DNA from: Limosilactobacillus vaginalis DSM 5837 = ATCC 49540
GTDB taxonomy: Bacteria; Bacillota; Bacilli; Lactobacillales; Lactobacillaceae
Assembly (NCBI RefSeq): GCF_000159435.1
Contig: NZ_GG693413.1
Span: 188,010 to 224,862 of the forward strand
Length of the DNA: 36,853 nt
Reading direction: 5' to 3'
Shown: positions 9,377-17,700 of the stretch, piece by piece
How positions within the stretch are numbered: the first letter of the stretch is position 1
Layout: the number at the start of each line of letters is the position of its first letter
Notes under the pieces: model-generated
Told to the model about the DNA's origin: nothing
The model's database searches: none
The model's input: only the letters and a program-made list of their open reading frames with translations
Position numbers and translations under genes: made by a program

Positions 9377-10519
9377 ATGGCAAAAAGCAAAAAGAAAGAA
9401 ATCGTCATTTCAAATAGTGATAACTTCGATCAAAAAAAGTATGATACCGCTGTTGGTAAGTTAATTCGTACTTACAAGAAGCGCAAACACATTAAGTATG
9501 ATGATCTGACCGAACTTGTTGCTAAACCATTTGAATTGAATGCTGACGGGATTGATAACCTACTTCAAAACGTTGAAGATTCAGGAATCAGTGTTGTTGA
9601 TGAAAACGGTGATCCTGATCCGCGAGCATTAATGGCCACCGAAAAGCTATCCCAAAAAGCGATGAAGGATACTTCGGCTCCAACTGGAGTAAAGATTAAT
9701 GACCCAGTACGGATGTACTTGAAAGAAATTGGTCGGGTAAACCTGTTAAGTGCTGACGAAGAAGTTGCTCTTGCTCTCCGGATTGAACAAGGCGATGAAG
9801 AAGCTAAACAAGAACTTGCTGAAGCCAACTTACGGTTAGTTGTTTCCATTGCTAAGCGGTATGTTGGTCGGGGGATGCAATTCCTTGATTTGATTCAAGA
9901 AGGTAACATGGGGTTGATGAAGGCCGTTGAAAAGTTCGATTACCGGCGGGGCTTCAAGTTCTCAACTTATGCTACTTGGTGGATTCGTCAAGCGATTACT
10001 CGGGCCATTGCTGATCAAGCGCGGACCATTCGGATTCCGGTTCACATGGTAGAAACGATTAATAAGCTGATCCGGATTCAGCGACAACTGCTTCAGGATT
10101 TGGGGCGTGAACCACTTCCAGAAGAAATCGGTGCTGAAATGGATATGCCAACTGAAAAGGTAAGAAATATTCTTAAGATTGCTCAAGAACCGGTTTCCCT
10201 TGAAACACCAATTGGTGAAGAGGACGACTCACACTTGGGAGACTTTATTGAAGATCAGGATGCAACTAGTCCAGCCGATCATGCTGCTTATGAAATGATG
10301 AAGAAGCAACTGGAAAATGTCCTTGATACATTAACCGACCGGGAAGAAAACGTCCTTCGTCTTCGATTTGGTCTTGATGATGGTCGTACCAGGACACTTG
10401 AAGAAGTTGGAAAAGTCTTTGGTGTTACTCGTGAACGGATTCGGCAGATTGAAGCTAAGGCATTACGGAAACTACGCCACCCATCTCGTTCAAAGCAGTT
10501 AAAGGATTTTCTTGAATAA
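9377..10519 (+). CDS. rpoD: Primary sigma factor RpoD (SigA)
   Basis: The housekeeping sigma-70 factor, 380 residues. An N-terminal region 1.1-like stretch (about 1-100) precedes region 1.2 ([16 protein letters not shown], from 109). Region 2 includes the -10 recognition helix [17 protein letters not shown] (191-207). Region 3 follows from about 216. Region 4.2 has the -35 recognition helix-turn-helix [19 protein letters not shown] (341-359). The short N-terminus without a large non-conserved insert fits Gram-positive SigA. ATG at 9377 follows GCGGAGGAGA. The consensus promoters noted elsewhere in this window (TTGACA-17-TATAAT type) fit this factor. Confidence 0.98.
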   Translation: MAKSKKKEIVISNSDNFDQKKYDTAVGKLIRTYKKRKHIKYDDLTELVAKPFELNADGIDNLLQNVEDSGISVVDENGDPDPRALMATEKLSQKAMKDTSAPTGVKINDPVRMYLKEIGRVNLLSADEEVALALRIEQGDEEAKQELAEANLRLVVSIAKRYVGRGMQFLDLIQEGNMGLMKAVEKFDYRRGFKFSTYATWWIRQAITRAIADQARTIRIPVHMVETINKLIRIQRQLLQDLGREPLPEEIGAEMDMPTEKVRNILKIAQEPVSLETPIGEEDDSHLGDFIEDQDATSPADHAAYEMMKKQLENVLDTLTDREENVLRLRFGLDDGRTRTLEEVGKVFGVTRERIRQIEAKALRKLRHPSRSKQLKDFLE

Positions 10520-10527
10520 TGGAAGCT

Positions 10528-10656
10528 GGGAATTAACTTTCTCGGAGGGACGGTTGACTAATCTAGAACGATGAATGATGATGAAATCATCAGAGTCATT
10601 CGTAATTAGGCTCGAGTCCCTCAGTTACGATACGAAGTGAGCCTATTTGGATTCCC
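10528..10656 (+). ncRNA. Candidate structured RNA in the rpoD 3' region
   Basis: This stretch after rpoD is non-coding but rich in complementary arms. GGGAAT (10528-10533) can pair with ATTCCC (10651-10656). GAGGGAC (10545-10551) pairs with GTCCCTC (10616-10622). An 11-bp hairpin with a 3-nt bulge spans 10573-10601 around an AAAT loop. AGGCTC (10608-10613) pairs with GAGCCT (10639-10644), and this last helix crosses the GAGGGAC helix, so the two form a pseudoknot or exclude each other. A further hairpin AGTTTC/GAAACT follows at about 10664-10685, then the terminator. I do not recognise the family. It may be a 3'-UTR element of rpoD or a processed small RNA. Confidence 0.45.
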
Positions 10657-10694
10657 GTAATTAGTTTCTGTAAGTTCGGAAACTATTGGTAAAT

Positions 10695-10738
10695 AAAAGG
10701 AGCAGGAAGAATATTTTATTTTTTCTGCTCCTTTTTGT
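10695..10738 (+). terminator. Rho-independent terminator of the dnaG-rpoD transcript
   Basis: AAAAGGAGCAG (10695-10705) pairs with CTGCTCCTTTT (10725-10735), and the stem can extend inward through A-T and G-U pairs to about 17 bp, followed by T and GTTT. It lies about 175 bases after the rpoD stop, so the structured region above is inside the transcript. Confidence 0.9.
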
Positions 10739-10829
10739 TTTTAAATCCTTTTAAAACTTTATTTTATTAATCAATTTTAAGCAAATGCCTATTAAATTAA
10801 ATAATTCTAAGAAAAAGATTAAAATCACC

Positions 10830-10905
10830 TTGACTTTAGGATAACTTACACAGTACACTTAAATTGTTTAAGTTTTAAGGATTTAAACTTAATTATATTT
10901 ATAAT
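10830..10905 (+). promoter_or_regulatory. Probable promoter region of the aminotransferase gene
   Basis: Two options are visible in this AT-rich spacer. TTGACT (10830-10835) with TACACT (10854-10859) at 18 bases is one; TATAAT (10900-10905) without a good -35 is the other. I cannot choose between them. The rest of 10739-10936 is AT-rich with no further feature that I can see. Confidence 0.45.
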
Positions 10906-10936
10906 GTTCAATTGTTAACAAGGAGGAACCATTATA

Positions 10937-12121
10937 ATGCCAAAGTTGTCATCAGATTTAACAGGTACTATTAACCATAAATTAGCTGCAACATCGCCCT
11001 CTGGGATCCGGGCATTTGATCGCTCAGTTTCTAATATTCCCGGAATCATTAAGTTAACCCTTGGTGAACCAGATATGAATACCCCTGAGCACGTTAAACA
11101 AGCTGCGATTAAGAGTATTCAAGATAATGATTCCCATTATGCACCACAAATGGGGAAACCAGAACTACTTGAAGCGATTTCTAAGTATGTTGAGCGTACT
11201 CGTGGCGTTAAGTACGACCCTGAAAGTGAAATTGTGGTAACCGTTGGTGCGACAGAAGCATTAGCATCAACCCTTTTTGCATTATTAAATACTGGTGATA
11301 AGGTAATTATTCCAACGCCAGTATTTGCGCTTTACTTCCCATTAGTAGCAATGACCGGTGCTACCCCAATTCAAGTTGATACTTCAGCAGACGGCTTTGT
11401 GCTAACCCCTGAAAAACTTGAAGAGGTATTGCAAAAGGAAGGCCATGGTGCGCGTGCGGTTCTCCTAAACTACCCAAGTAATCCTACTGGTCGTGAATAC
11501 CCTCAAGAAACTTTGGAAGGGTTAGCTAAGGTAATAGCAAAACATCACTTGTACGCTATCGCTGATGAAATTTACAGTGATCTTGTTTACGGGGTTAAAC
11601 ATTATTCATTAACCTCAATGATTCCTGAACGAACAATCTTCATTTCAGGACTATCGAAGTCTCATGCAATGACTGGTTATCGTTTAGGATACGTTGCCGG
11701 TCCCCAAGAGATTATGGGAAGTATTGGTAAGATGCACGCCTTCTTGGTAACGACTGTCACTGACAATGTTCAGGCAGCAGCTGTTGAGGCGCTTAATAAT
11801 GGTCAGGAAGATCCGGTTGAATTCCGTAAGACCTATGAAAAGCGTCGTGACTTTGTTGTTGCTGGACTACGCGCTCTCGGTTTCGAAATGTCAACACCAG
11901 AAGGAGCATTCTATATCTTTGCTAAGATTCCAGAATCATTTGGTAAGGATGATGTTAAGTTTGCTACTGAATTGGCTCATCAAGCGAAAGTCGGCGTTAC
12001 TCCAGGAAGTGCATTTGGTGCTGGGGGCGAAGGCTATGTTCGTCTTTCATATGCTTCTTCCGATGAGGATCTTAAAGAGGCTCTTAACCGGATTGGTAAG
12101 TTTGTAAAAGAATTGAATTAG
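10937..12121 (+). CDS. Class I/II aminotransferase (AraT-like)
   Basis: A 394-residue PLP-dependent aminotransferase, fold type I. The PLP-binding lysine is K241 in SGLSKSHAMTGYRLG; NYPSNPTG (178-185), D210 in AIADE and the carboxylate-binding R369 complete the active site. The N-terminal segment IPGIIKLTLGEPDMNTPEHV closely resembles lactococcal AraT, the aromatic-amino-acid aminotransferase, as I remember it. An N-acetyl-diaminopimelate or aspartate aminotransferase role (PatA-like) is possible, so I give no gene symbol. It is a single-gene unit with its own AAGGAGGA ribosome binding site and terminator, placed between rpoD and trmK. Confidence 0.85.
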   Translation: MPKLSSDLTGTINHKLAATSPSGIRAFDRSVSNIPGIIKLTLGEPDMNTPEHVKQAAIKSIQDNDSHYAPQMGKPELLEAISKYVERTRGVKYDPESEIVVTVGATEALASTLFALLNTGDKVIIPTPVFALYFPLVAMTGATPIQVDTSADGFVLTPEKLEEVLQKEGHGARAVLLNYPSNPTGREYPQETLEGLAKVIAKHHLYAIADEIYSDLVYGVKHYSLTSMIPERTIFISGLSKSHAMTGYRLGYVAGPQEIMGSIGKMHAFLVTTVTDNVQAAAVEALNNGQEDPVEFRKTYEKRRDFVVAGLRALGFEMSTPEGAFYIFAKIPESFGKDDVKFATELAHQAKVGVTPGSAFGAGGEGYVRLSYASSDEDLKEALNRIGKFVKELN

Positions 12122-12148
12122 TTAATAATTAGGCTGAAATTTAATGGG

Positions 12149-12190
12149 GAGGATAATGATAAAGTCATTTTTGGCTTTATTGTTGTCCTC
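12149..12190 (+). terminator. Hairpin terminator after the aminotransferase gene
   Basis: GAGGATAATGATAAAG (12149-12164) pairs along its whole 16 bases with CTTTATTGTTGTCCTC (12175-12190) if three G-U pairs are allowed. The trailing sequence CTCTTTGGTT is a poor U-tract, so termination may be partial. Confidence 0.6.
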
Positions 12191-12207
12191 CTCTTTGGTT
12201 AAACATT

Positions 12208-12216
12208 TGCTATACT
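12208..12216 (+). promoter_or_regulatory. Extended -10 promoter for trmK-nif3-pepT
   Basis: TGCTATACT is an extended -10 (TGn plus TATACT) located 35 bases before the trmK start. No strong -35 is apparent. Confidence 0.55.
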
Positions 12217-12250
12217 TATATATAAAGAAATGTTGAGAGGAAATGGTATA

Positions 12251-12946
12251 GTGGATGCACAAAATTTATCCCAGCGTTTAACAACGGTTGCTAAATTTGT
12301 TCCTCAAGGAGCACGAGTAGCCGATATTGGGTCAGACCATGGCTACTTGCCAGCAGCATTAGCATTGCAAGGTCAGATTGAATATGCAGTTGCTGGTGAA
12401 GTTGTAAGGGGTCCCTATGAAAATGCCGTCAGCGAGATTAAAAAACTAGCCTTAGCAAAGATTATTCAAGCACGACTAGCTGATGGGCTAGCAGCAATTA
12501 AAGATAGCGATCACATCAATACAATTACAATTGCTGGTATGGGTGGAGCATTAATTACCCAAATTCTGGATGCTCATCCGGAAAAATTAGCTGGGGTAAC
12601 CCGATTAATTTTACAGCCGAATGTTGGTGAGGCTCGTTTAAGAGAATGGTTAATGAACCATCAATTTCAGATTATGGCTGAAAGAATGGTTGCCGAAGAT
12701 GGTCATATTTATGAGGTGATCGTTGCTGAACCGTCAACTGTTCCTTTTCGCTATAGTAAGTATGAATTAACTTTTGGACCGTTCTTGCTTGAACAGCATT
12801 CTCCTGTATTTACCAAAAAGTGGCAGGATGAGTTGCAACGGCAGGAAGGTGTCCTCCAACAAGTTAAACAAGCTAGTAAACCACCAGTTGCTAAAATTAA
12901 GCAACAGGAGGAATACATTAGCTTGATAAAGGAGGTCCTTAATTAA
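12251..12946 (+). CDS. trmK: tRNA (adenine-22-N1)-methyltransferase TrmK
   Basis: TrmK methylates adenine 22 in the D-loop of bacterial tRNAs using S-adenosylmethionine. The SAM-binding motif VADIGSDHGYLP lies at 23-34, and ITIAGMGG is the second family hallmark. The C-terminal part is a coiled-coil-like helical region with many Gln and Lys. I choose GTG at 12251 because GAGAGGAAA lies about 9 bases upstream; an in-frame ATG at 12230 would put this ribosome binding site inside the gene. Length is then 231 residues. The stop overlaps the next start (TAATG), the usual trmK-nif3 pairing of Firmicutes. Confidence 0.92.
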   Translation: MDAQNLSQRLTTVAKFVPQGARVADIGSDHGYLPAALALQGQIEYAVAGEVVRGPYENAVSEIKKLALAKIIQARLADGLAAIKDSDHINTITIAGMGGALITQILDAHPEKLAGVTRLILQPNVGEARLREWLMNHQFQIMAERMVAEDGHIYEVIVAEPSTVPFRYSKYELTFGPFLLEQHSPVFTKKWQDELQRQEGVLQQVKQASKPPVAKIKQQEEYISLIKEVLN

Positions 12947-13785
12947 TGACGACAGGAAATGAATTGATTCAGCGTTTTGAACAATTTGCGAGTCCGCAAT
13001 TGGCGGAAAGTTGGGATAACCCCGGATTGCAATTAGGGAATCCTGATCGACCGATTAAACGATTAATGACTACTCTTGATGTTCGACCAGAAGTTGTCCA
13101 GGAAGCAATTAAGCAAGATGTCGATTTTATTTTTGCTCACCACCCGGTAATGTTTCATCCCGCAAAGAATTTGAATACTCGAATTCCGCAAAATGAAATG
13201 TATGCGCAACTGCTTAGCCATGGAATTACAGTGTATGCTGCTCATACTAATTTAGATACAGCTAACGGAGGAATGAATGATTGGTTAGCGGCTAAATTAC
13301 GGCTAACTAATTTGGAACCGCTTGTTGAAGCCGGCACTGATCCTGTATCTGGGCAACCAGTTGGGATGGGAAGAATTGGAACATTAAATGGTTCGATGAC
13401 TGTCAGAGAATTTGCTCAGTATTGTATGCGAATCTTCAATGTTAATGGGTTACGGTGGTTAGCTGCACCAACGGATATGGATAAGCCAATTCACCGGGTC
13501 GCAGTTCTTGGCGGTGCTGGTCAAGACTTCTGGCAAAGTGCAGTGAAGAAAGGCGCAGACGCTTATGTTACGGGAGACGTTACCTATCATTTCGGTCATG
13601 ATATGGTTGCTAATCATTTAATGGTAGTTGATCCCGGCCATCATATTGAGGCAATTTGTGAACCACGCTTGGCTAAACTTTTTGAACAATGGAAGCAGGA
13701 AAATAAGTGGGACTTTACCATTGTTCAGAATAAGATAAATACTGATCCGTTTAATTTTATGGTTAATAATGAAGGGAAGAATTAA
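12946..13785 (+). CDS. Nif3-like dinuclear metal centre protein (YqfO family)
   Basis: A 279-residue protein of the Nif3/YqfO family, annotated elsewhere as GTP cyclohydrolase 1 type 2-like; its true activity is unsettled. Metal-site motifs are [10 protein letters not shown] (H65, H66), [12 protein letters not shown] (H100, D104) and [10 protein letters not shown] (H232, H233, E235). Bacillus YqfO is longer (about 370 residues) because it carries a PII-like insert; this version lacks most of that insert. It overlaps trmK by 1 base and lies 2 bases before pepT. Co-location with trmK is widely conserved, which suggests a link to RNA or nucleotide metabolism, but this is inference. Confidence 0.88.
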   Translation: MTTGNELIQRFEQFASPQLAESWDNPGLQLGNPDRPIKRLMTTLDVRPEVVQEAIKQDVDFIFAHHPVMFHPAKNLNTRIPQNEMYAQLLSHGITVYAAHTNLDTANGGMNDWLAAKLRLTNLEPLVEAGTDPVSGQPVGMGRIGTLNGSMTVREFAQYCMRIFNVNGLRWLAAPTDMDKPIHRVAVLGGAGQDFWQSAVKKGADAYVTGDVTYHFGHDMVANHLMVVDPGHHIEAICEPRLAKLFEQWKQENKWDFTIVQNKINTDPFNFMVNNEGKN

Positions 13786-13787
13786 TA

Positions 13788-15032
13788 ATGACAGAAGAAA
13801 AATATGAAGGCTTATTGCCACGCTTCTTAAAGTATGTAAAGACGGAAACCCGTTCTAATCCTGATTCAGATACTGTTCCTTCTGACCCTAAGGAAACGGC
13901 TTTCTTAAAGGAATTAGAAACAGAACTAAAAGATTTGGGGTTAAGTAATGTTCACATAAACCCTAAGTGTTCTTATGTTTACGCTACAATTCCAAGTAAC
14001 TTAGACCATGATGTTCCAACAATTGGCTATATTTCCCACGTTGATACGGCAGATTTCAATGCGCATAATGTTAATCCACAAATTGTTGAAGATTACGATG
14101 GTCAAAGCGATATTCAATTGGATGATGATGGTGAATTTGTATTATCACCGGCAGAATTTCCTAATCTAAAGAATTATCAGGGTGATACACTGATTACGAC
14201 TGATGGCTCAACCTTACTTGGCGCAGATGATAAGTCAGGAGTTGCCGAAATTATGACAATGGCAGCTTACTACATGAAGCATCCAGAAATTAAGCATGGT
14301 GAGATTAAGATTGGGCTTGGACCAGATGAAGAAATTGGTACTGGGGCTGATCACTTCGACGTTAACGATTTTGGCGCTGACTTTGCTTATACTGTTGATG
14401 GCGGTCCATTAGGCGAATTGGAGTATGAAACCTTTAACGCTGCTCAAGCAGAAATTGAAATTTCTGGGAAGGATGTTCATACTGGAGTCGCTAAGGGAAC
14501 AATGGTTAATGCCATTCAAGTTGCAATCGATCTTCACAATAGTTTGCCAGCTCATGAACGGGCTGAAAAAACTGAAGGACGAGAAGGATTCTTCCACCTC
14601 TATAAGTTTGATGGTAGTGTTGATCATGCACGGATGGTTTACCTTATCCGTGACCATGATCGGGAAACCTTTAAAGAACGAAAGCACCTATTAGAACGGA
14701 TCGTTGATGGCTTAAATACTGAATTAGGTAGTAAGCGAATCAGCATGAACCTGTACGACCAATACTATAACCTCAAAGATGCTTTAGAGGGGAAAATGGA
14801 GTCAGTTGAAATTGCCAAAAAGGCGATGGAAGAATTAGATATTAAGCCAGTAATCTATCCGGTTCGTGGTGGTACTGATGGCTCAACTATTTCTTATAAG
14901 GGCTTACCAACACCAAACCTGTTTGCCGGTGGAGAAAATATGCACAGTCGATTTGAATATGTTTCCCTGCAAACAATGGAAAAGGCACTGGATGTTCTTC
15001 TTAAGATTAATGAATTAAATAGTTCAAACTAA
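13788..15032 (+). CDS. pepT: Peptidase T (tripeptide aminopeptidase)
   Basis: PepT, 414 residues, removes N-terminal residues from tripeptides in the cytoplasm; in lactic acid bacteria it serves peptide-based nitrogen nutrition. It is an M20B di-zinc peptidase. Ligand and catalytic residues are visible: H84 and D86 in SHVDTADF, D147 in GADDKSG, E181/E182 in GPDEEIG, D204 in TVDGGPLG and H386 in GENMHSRFE. Length is as expected. It starts 2 bases after the Nif3 gene stop with GAAGGGAAG upstream, so it is in the trmK operon. A strong terminator follows. Confidence 0.97.
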   Translation: MTEEKYEGLLPRFLKYVKTETRSNPDSDTVPSDPKETAFLKELETELKDLGLSNVHINPKCSYVYATIPSNLDHDVPTIGYISHVDTADFNAHNVNPQIVEDYDGQSDIQLDDDGEFVLSPAEFPNLKNYQGDTLITTDGSTLLGADDKSGVAEIMTMAAYYMKHPEIKHGEIKIGLGPDEEIGTGADHFDVNDFGADFAYTVDGGPLGELEYETFNAAQAEIEISGKDVHTGVAKGTMVNAIQVAIDLHNSLPAHERAEKTEGREGFFHLYKFDGSVDHARMVYLIRDHDRETFKERKHLLERIVDGLNTELGSKRISMNLYDQYYNLKDALEGKMESVEIAKKAMEELDIKPVIYPVRGGTDGSTISYKGLPTPNLFAGGENMHSRFEYVSLQTMEKALDVLLKINELNSSN

Positions 15033-15129
15033 TGAATATTTATTAGAAATTGGCATTACGGACAATAAAGTACACAAATAACGCTTGCAATTGGACTCGG
15101 TGAGTTCAGAAATTAATAAATATCAATAG

Positions 15130-15167
15130 AAGGTGAGAAAAACATTTCGCGTTTTCTCACCTTTTTT
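15130..15167 (+). terminator. Rho-independent terminator after pepT
   Basis: AAGGTGAGAAAAAC (15130-15143) pairs with GTTTTCTCACCTT (15151-15163), with one bulged A and a short TTTCGC-type loop, followed by TTTT. It ends the trmK-nif3-pepT transcript. Confidence 0.9.
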
Positions 15168-15187
15168 AGTAATTATTCAGTTTAACC

Positions 15188-15216
15188 TTGCATTTAAGCA
15201 GATAGTTCGGTAAGAT
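15188..15216 (+). promoter_or_regulatory. Promoter of the metal ABC transporter operon
   Basis: TTGCAT (15188-15193) and TAAGAT (15211-15216) are spaced by 17 bases. Transcription should begin near 15223, just upstream of the palindrome at 15233. Confidence 0.7.
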
Positions 15217-15232
15217 ATCAATTGTTCTTAAT

Positions 15233-15245
15233 AGTAATTATTACT
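15233..15245 (+). promoter_or_regulatory. Zur-type palindromic operator
   Basis: AGTAATTATTACT is a perfect inverted repeat centred on 15239. Its core GTAATNATTAC equals the centre of the Bacillus Zur box, while PerR and Fur boxes of the same protein family have different flanks. It lies between the predicted start of transcription and the ribosome binding site, where a bound repressor would block RNA polymerase. The specific regulator is inferred. Confidence 0.6.
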
Positions 15246-15261
15246 CTTAAAGGAGAGAAGA

Positions 15262-16176
15262 ATGAAGAGATATTTTATCGGTGTGGGGTGCCTAGTTAGT
15301 CTATTACTTGTTATTTTAGTCTTGTCTTGGATCCCGTTTAAGACGCACGATGTTGATAAAAAGCCGATTCAGGTAGTAACTAGTCTCAATTTTTATGGGG
15401 AAGCATCTAAGCAGGTTGCTGGAAAGTACGGTAAGGTAACGTCAATTATTGATAATGCCTCGGTTGATCCTCATGATTACCAACCAGGAACCGTTCAGGC
15501 AAAACAAGTAGGGGATGCTAACGTGGTGGTTGAAAATGGCTTAGGTTATGATGAGTGGTTAAACAAGGTTGTTAAATCTAGTAGTCATCGTCATTCGCAA
15601 AAAGTGATTAATGTTGGCCAATTAATGGGAAAACACTCGGGTGACAATAAGCACTTATGGTATGAACCAGCAACGATGAAGAAATTGGCCCAACAATTAG
15701 CTAATCAGTATAGTCAACTTGATCCGGCTCACCGTGATTACTATCAGAAAAACGCTCAAGAGTATATAAATTCTTTGAAGCCGTTAGATCAAGAAATCGC
15801 AAAAATTAAGGCAAATGTTAACTCGGGAAATAATAAGGTTGCGGTTAGTGAGCCAGTCTTTGATTATTCATTAGCAGCGCTTGGTTACCAGGTAGTGGAT
15901 CAGCATTTTGAAAAAGTAATTGAAGATGGTAATGATCCATCGCCACACGATATTCAACAACTACAATCTGTAATAAAAAATCATGAGATCGCCTTTTTTG
16001 TCGAAAATTCTCAAACTAGTGATCATGTCGTTAATGGATTAGTAAAGTTAGCCCGCAAAAATCATGTTCCGGTGCTTAAGGTAACAGAAACTAAGCCAAA
16101 TAATGCTAAAAATTATCAGGAATGGATGCTTTCGCAATATCGGAATCTTTCACGAATTCAGCAGGGAGAAAAGTAA
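15262..16176 (+). CDS. Metal (Zn/Mn) ABC transporter substrate-binding protein
   Basis: A 304-residue extracytoplasmic binding protein of the ZnuA/PsaA cluster. One N-terminal hydrophobic segment (about 4-25) can act as a signal or anchor, but there is no lipobox cysteine after it; the only Cys is residue 10, inside the hydrophobic stretch. Likely ligands are H71 in DPHDYQP, H131 in NKHLWYEP and E197 in VSEPVFDY. A Glu as third ligand is typical of Mn-binding PsaA, whereas Zn-binding ZnuA has His, and the fourth PsaA Asp is not clearly present. A short SSSHRH loop (107-111) replaces the long His-rich loop of ZnuA. It is first in a three-gene operon with an ATPase and a permease. Confidence 0.9.
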   Translation: MKRYFIGVGCLVSLLLVILVLSWIPFKTHDVDKKPIQVVTSLNFYGEASKQVAGKYGKVTSIIDNASVDPHDYQPGTVQAKQVGDANVVVENGLGYDEWLNKVVKSSSHRHSQKVINVGQLMGKHSGDNKHLWYEPATMKKLAQQLANQYSQLDPAHRDYYQKNAQEYINSLKPLDQEIAKIKANVNSGNNKVAVSEPVFDYSLAALGYQVVDQHFEKVIEDGNDPSPHDIQQLQSVIKNHEIAFFVENSQTSDHVVNGLVKLARKNHVPVLKVTETKPNNAKNYQEWMLSQYRNLSRIQQGEK

Positions 16177-16178
16177 AA

Positions 16179-16847
16179 ATGTCAATTGTTACAGTTAATG
16201 ATTTAACGGTTGCCTATGGTAATCATCAAGTAATTGATAACTTAAGCTTTAATATTAATCTGGGAGATTTTCTTGTAGTTATCGGTGAAAATGGGGTTGG
16301 TAAAACAACCCTTGTTCGCTCAATGTTGGGTTTTATTAAGCCGCAAAAGGGTGAAATAATAATTAGTCCGCAAACCAAAATTGGCTATGTTCCGCAATTC
16401 CGGAATATTGATCAGGAATATCCGCTTTCAATTCGCGATTTTATTGCGTTGAATGTTCAACATAGCTTTCTCCCGTGGTTGAGAACGAGTGAACGCCAGC
16501 GTGTGGACGAAATAATTAGCCAAACTAACTTGCAAAAGATTGCTGACCGGCCGCTAGGGTTAGCGTCAGGTGGTGAAAAGCAGCGGGCATACTTAGCTCA
16601 GGCACTGCTTCCCAACCCTAGCTTACTAATCCTTGATGAGTCAACTGCAAGCTTGGATAATGAAATGAAGTATGAATTGTTGGACCTTGTTACCCGCTTT
16701 CAACAGCAGGGGTTAAGCGTAATGTTTGTTACTCATGATTGGGACCTGGCCCAGCATTATGGAACCCGTTTTCTTCAAATGACCGGGGATGGTTATTTGA
16801 CCGGTCCAATTAATGAACTTCCTCGCCCAGAAAAGGAGGCTGAGTAA
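16179..16847 (+). CDS. Metal ABC transporter ATP-binding protein
   Basis: A 222-residue ABC ATPase that powers the metal importer. Walker A is GENGVGKT (36-43), the Q-loop is in VPQFRN (71-76), the signature is ASGGE (129-133, a variant of LSGGQ) and Walker B is LLILDE (149-154), followed by the switch His in VTHDWD. I chose ATG at 16179, which follows GGGAGAA, rather than an in-frame ATG at 16122 inside the upstream gene. The gene starts 2 bases after the binding-protein stop and shares TAATG with the permease. Length and sequence fit the ZnuC/MntB group. Confidence 0.95.
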   Translation: MSIVTVNDLTVAYGNHQVIDNLSFNINLGDFLVVIGENGVGKTTLVRSMLGFIKPQKGEIIISPQTKIGYVPQFRNIDQEYPLSIRDFIALNVQHSFLPWLRTSERQRVDEIISQTNLQKIADRPLGLASGGEKQRAYLAQALLPNPSLLILDESTASLDNEMKYELLDLVTRFQQQGLSVMFVTHDWDLAQHYGTRFLQMTGDGYLTGPINELPRPEKEAE

Positions 16848-17644
16848 TGTTAACGCTTAGTTTTATGCGGCATGCCTTTGTTGCTAGTACCTTTATTGCA
16901 ATAGTTAGCGGCTTTGTTGGTGTTTTTGTTGTTGCCAGAAACCTTTCCTTTTTAACTCATACCTTGTCGGAAATTGGCTTTGCCGGAGGAGCATTTGCCG
17001 TCTTTATTGGCTGGCCGGTCTTAAACGGAATGATCCTTTTCACAATGCTTAGTTCGATTCTTGTTGGTCAAATGAGTATTAAAGAATCCCGCCGTGAAGC
17101 AGTAACGAGTGCAGTCTCCGCTCTTTTTATCGGCTTGGGAATCCTTTTTCTTTCTTTAAGTAGTGCGAATGCTAGTTCAGCAACTAATATCTTATTTGGA
17201 AGTGTTGTCGGGATTAACCTAACTGAGGTTTGGCAATTAATATACCTATCTATCGTTGTTATCTTAATAATCTTTGCAGTTTACCGCCAGTTAAAGTTCA
17301 CTTCGTTTGACGCTATTGGTGCACGAGTAAGCGGACTTAATGCTGCACTATATTCAGTTATTTTCTTAATTGTTTTAGCGCTGAGCGTGAGTGTGGCAGC
17401 ACAAATAGTTGGTTCGTTGTTAATTTTTATCTTATTAACCCTACCGGCAGCTAGTGCGAAATATTTCACTCATGGAGTTGCTAAGATGATCGGTTTAGCG
17501 ATCCTCTTTTCTCTTTTAGGAACCTGGTTGGGGCTATTTCTTGGTTACTTAACTAATTGGCCAGTTAGTTTCTTTATTGCGGTGATTGAAGTTGGAATTT
17601 ATTGCTGTGCTCTAGTTAAACAAAAACTTAGCGGGGCGGCATAA
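16847..17644 (+). CDS. Metal ABC transporter permease
   Basis: A 265-residue integral membrane protein of the ZnuB/MntC (ABC-3) permease family. Seven to eight hydrophobic segments are visible across the length, and the family-typical FLTHTLSEIGFAGGAFA region lies at about 34-50. The C-terminal third contains GSLLIFILLTLPAASAKYF, another family hallmark. It shares one base with the ATPase gene and ends in a strong terminator, which closes the operon. Confidence 0.94.
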   Translation: MLTLSFMRHAFVASTFIAIVSGFVGVFVVARNLSFLTHTLSEIGFAGGAFAVFIGWPVLNGMILFTMLSSILVGQMSIKESRREAVTSAVSALFIGLGILFLSLSSANASSATNILFGSVVGINLTEVWQLIYLSIVVILIIFAVYRQLKFTSFDAIGARVSGLNAALYSVIFLIVLALSVSVAAQIVGSLLIFILLTLPAASAKYFTHGVAKMIGLAILFSLLGTWLGLFLGYLTNWPVSFFIAVIEVGIYCCALVKQKLSGAA

Positions 17645-17645
17645 T

Positions 17646-17683
17646 AAAAAGAACCAGGAAAGCTAGCCTTCCTGGTTCTTTTT
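17646..17683. terminator. Bidirectional terminator between convergent genes
   Basis: A perfect 15-bp stem pairs AAAAAGAACCAGGAA (17646-17660) with TTCCTGGTTCTTTTT (17669-17683). The A-run on one side and T-run on the other make it work for both the permease gene on + and the small membrane-protein gene on -. Confidence 0.93.
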
Positions 17684-17700
17684 ATTAGTTCTTTTAGAAA

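Noticed and set aside
9565-9849. Long minus-strand open frame opposite rpoD, and similar ones opposite phoH, dnaG, dnaE, pyk and the S1 gene
   Set aside because: They lie wholly inside strongly conserved + strand genes, have no ribosome binding site and encode Ser/Ile-rich sequences typical of antisense frames.
10571-10609. 12-codon open frame (MNDDEIIRVIRN) in the region after rpoD
   Set aside because: The nearest GGAGG is more than 20 bases upstream, and the frame coincides with the arms of a hairpin, so the sequence is better explained by RNA structure.
10528-10736. 6S RNA as identity of the structured region after rpoD
   Set aside because: The length is plausible, but I cannot find the long central bubble flanked by closing helices, and in lactic acid bacteria 6S is, to my knowledge, the Lacto-usp motif located by universal-stress genes.
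10774-10835. Small open frame (MPIKLNNSKKK...) before the aminotransferase gene
   Set aside because: No ribosome binding site, AT-rich Lys/Asn composition and overlap with a likely promoter.
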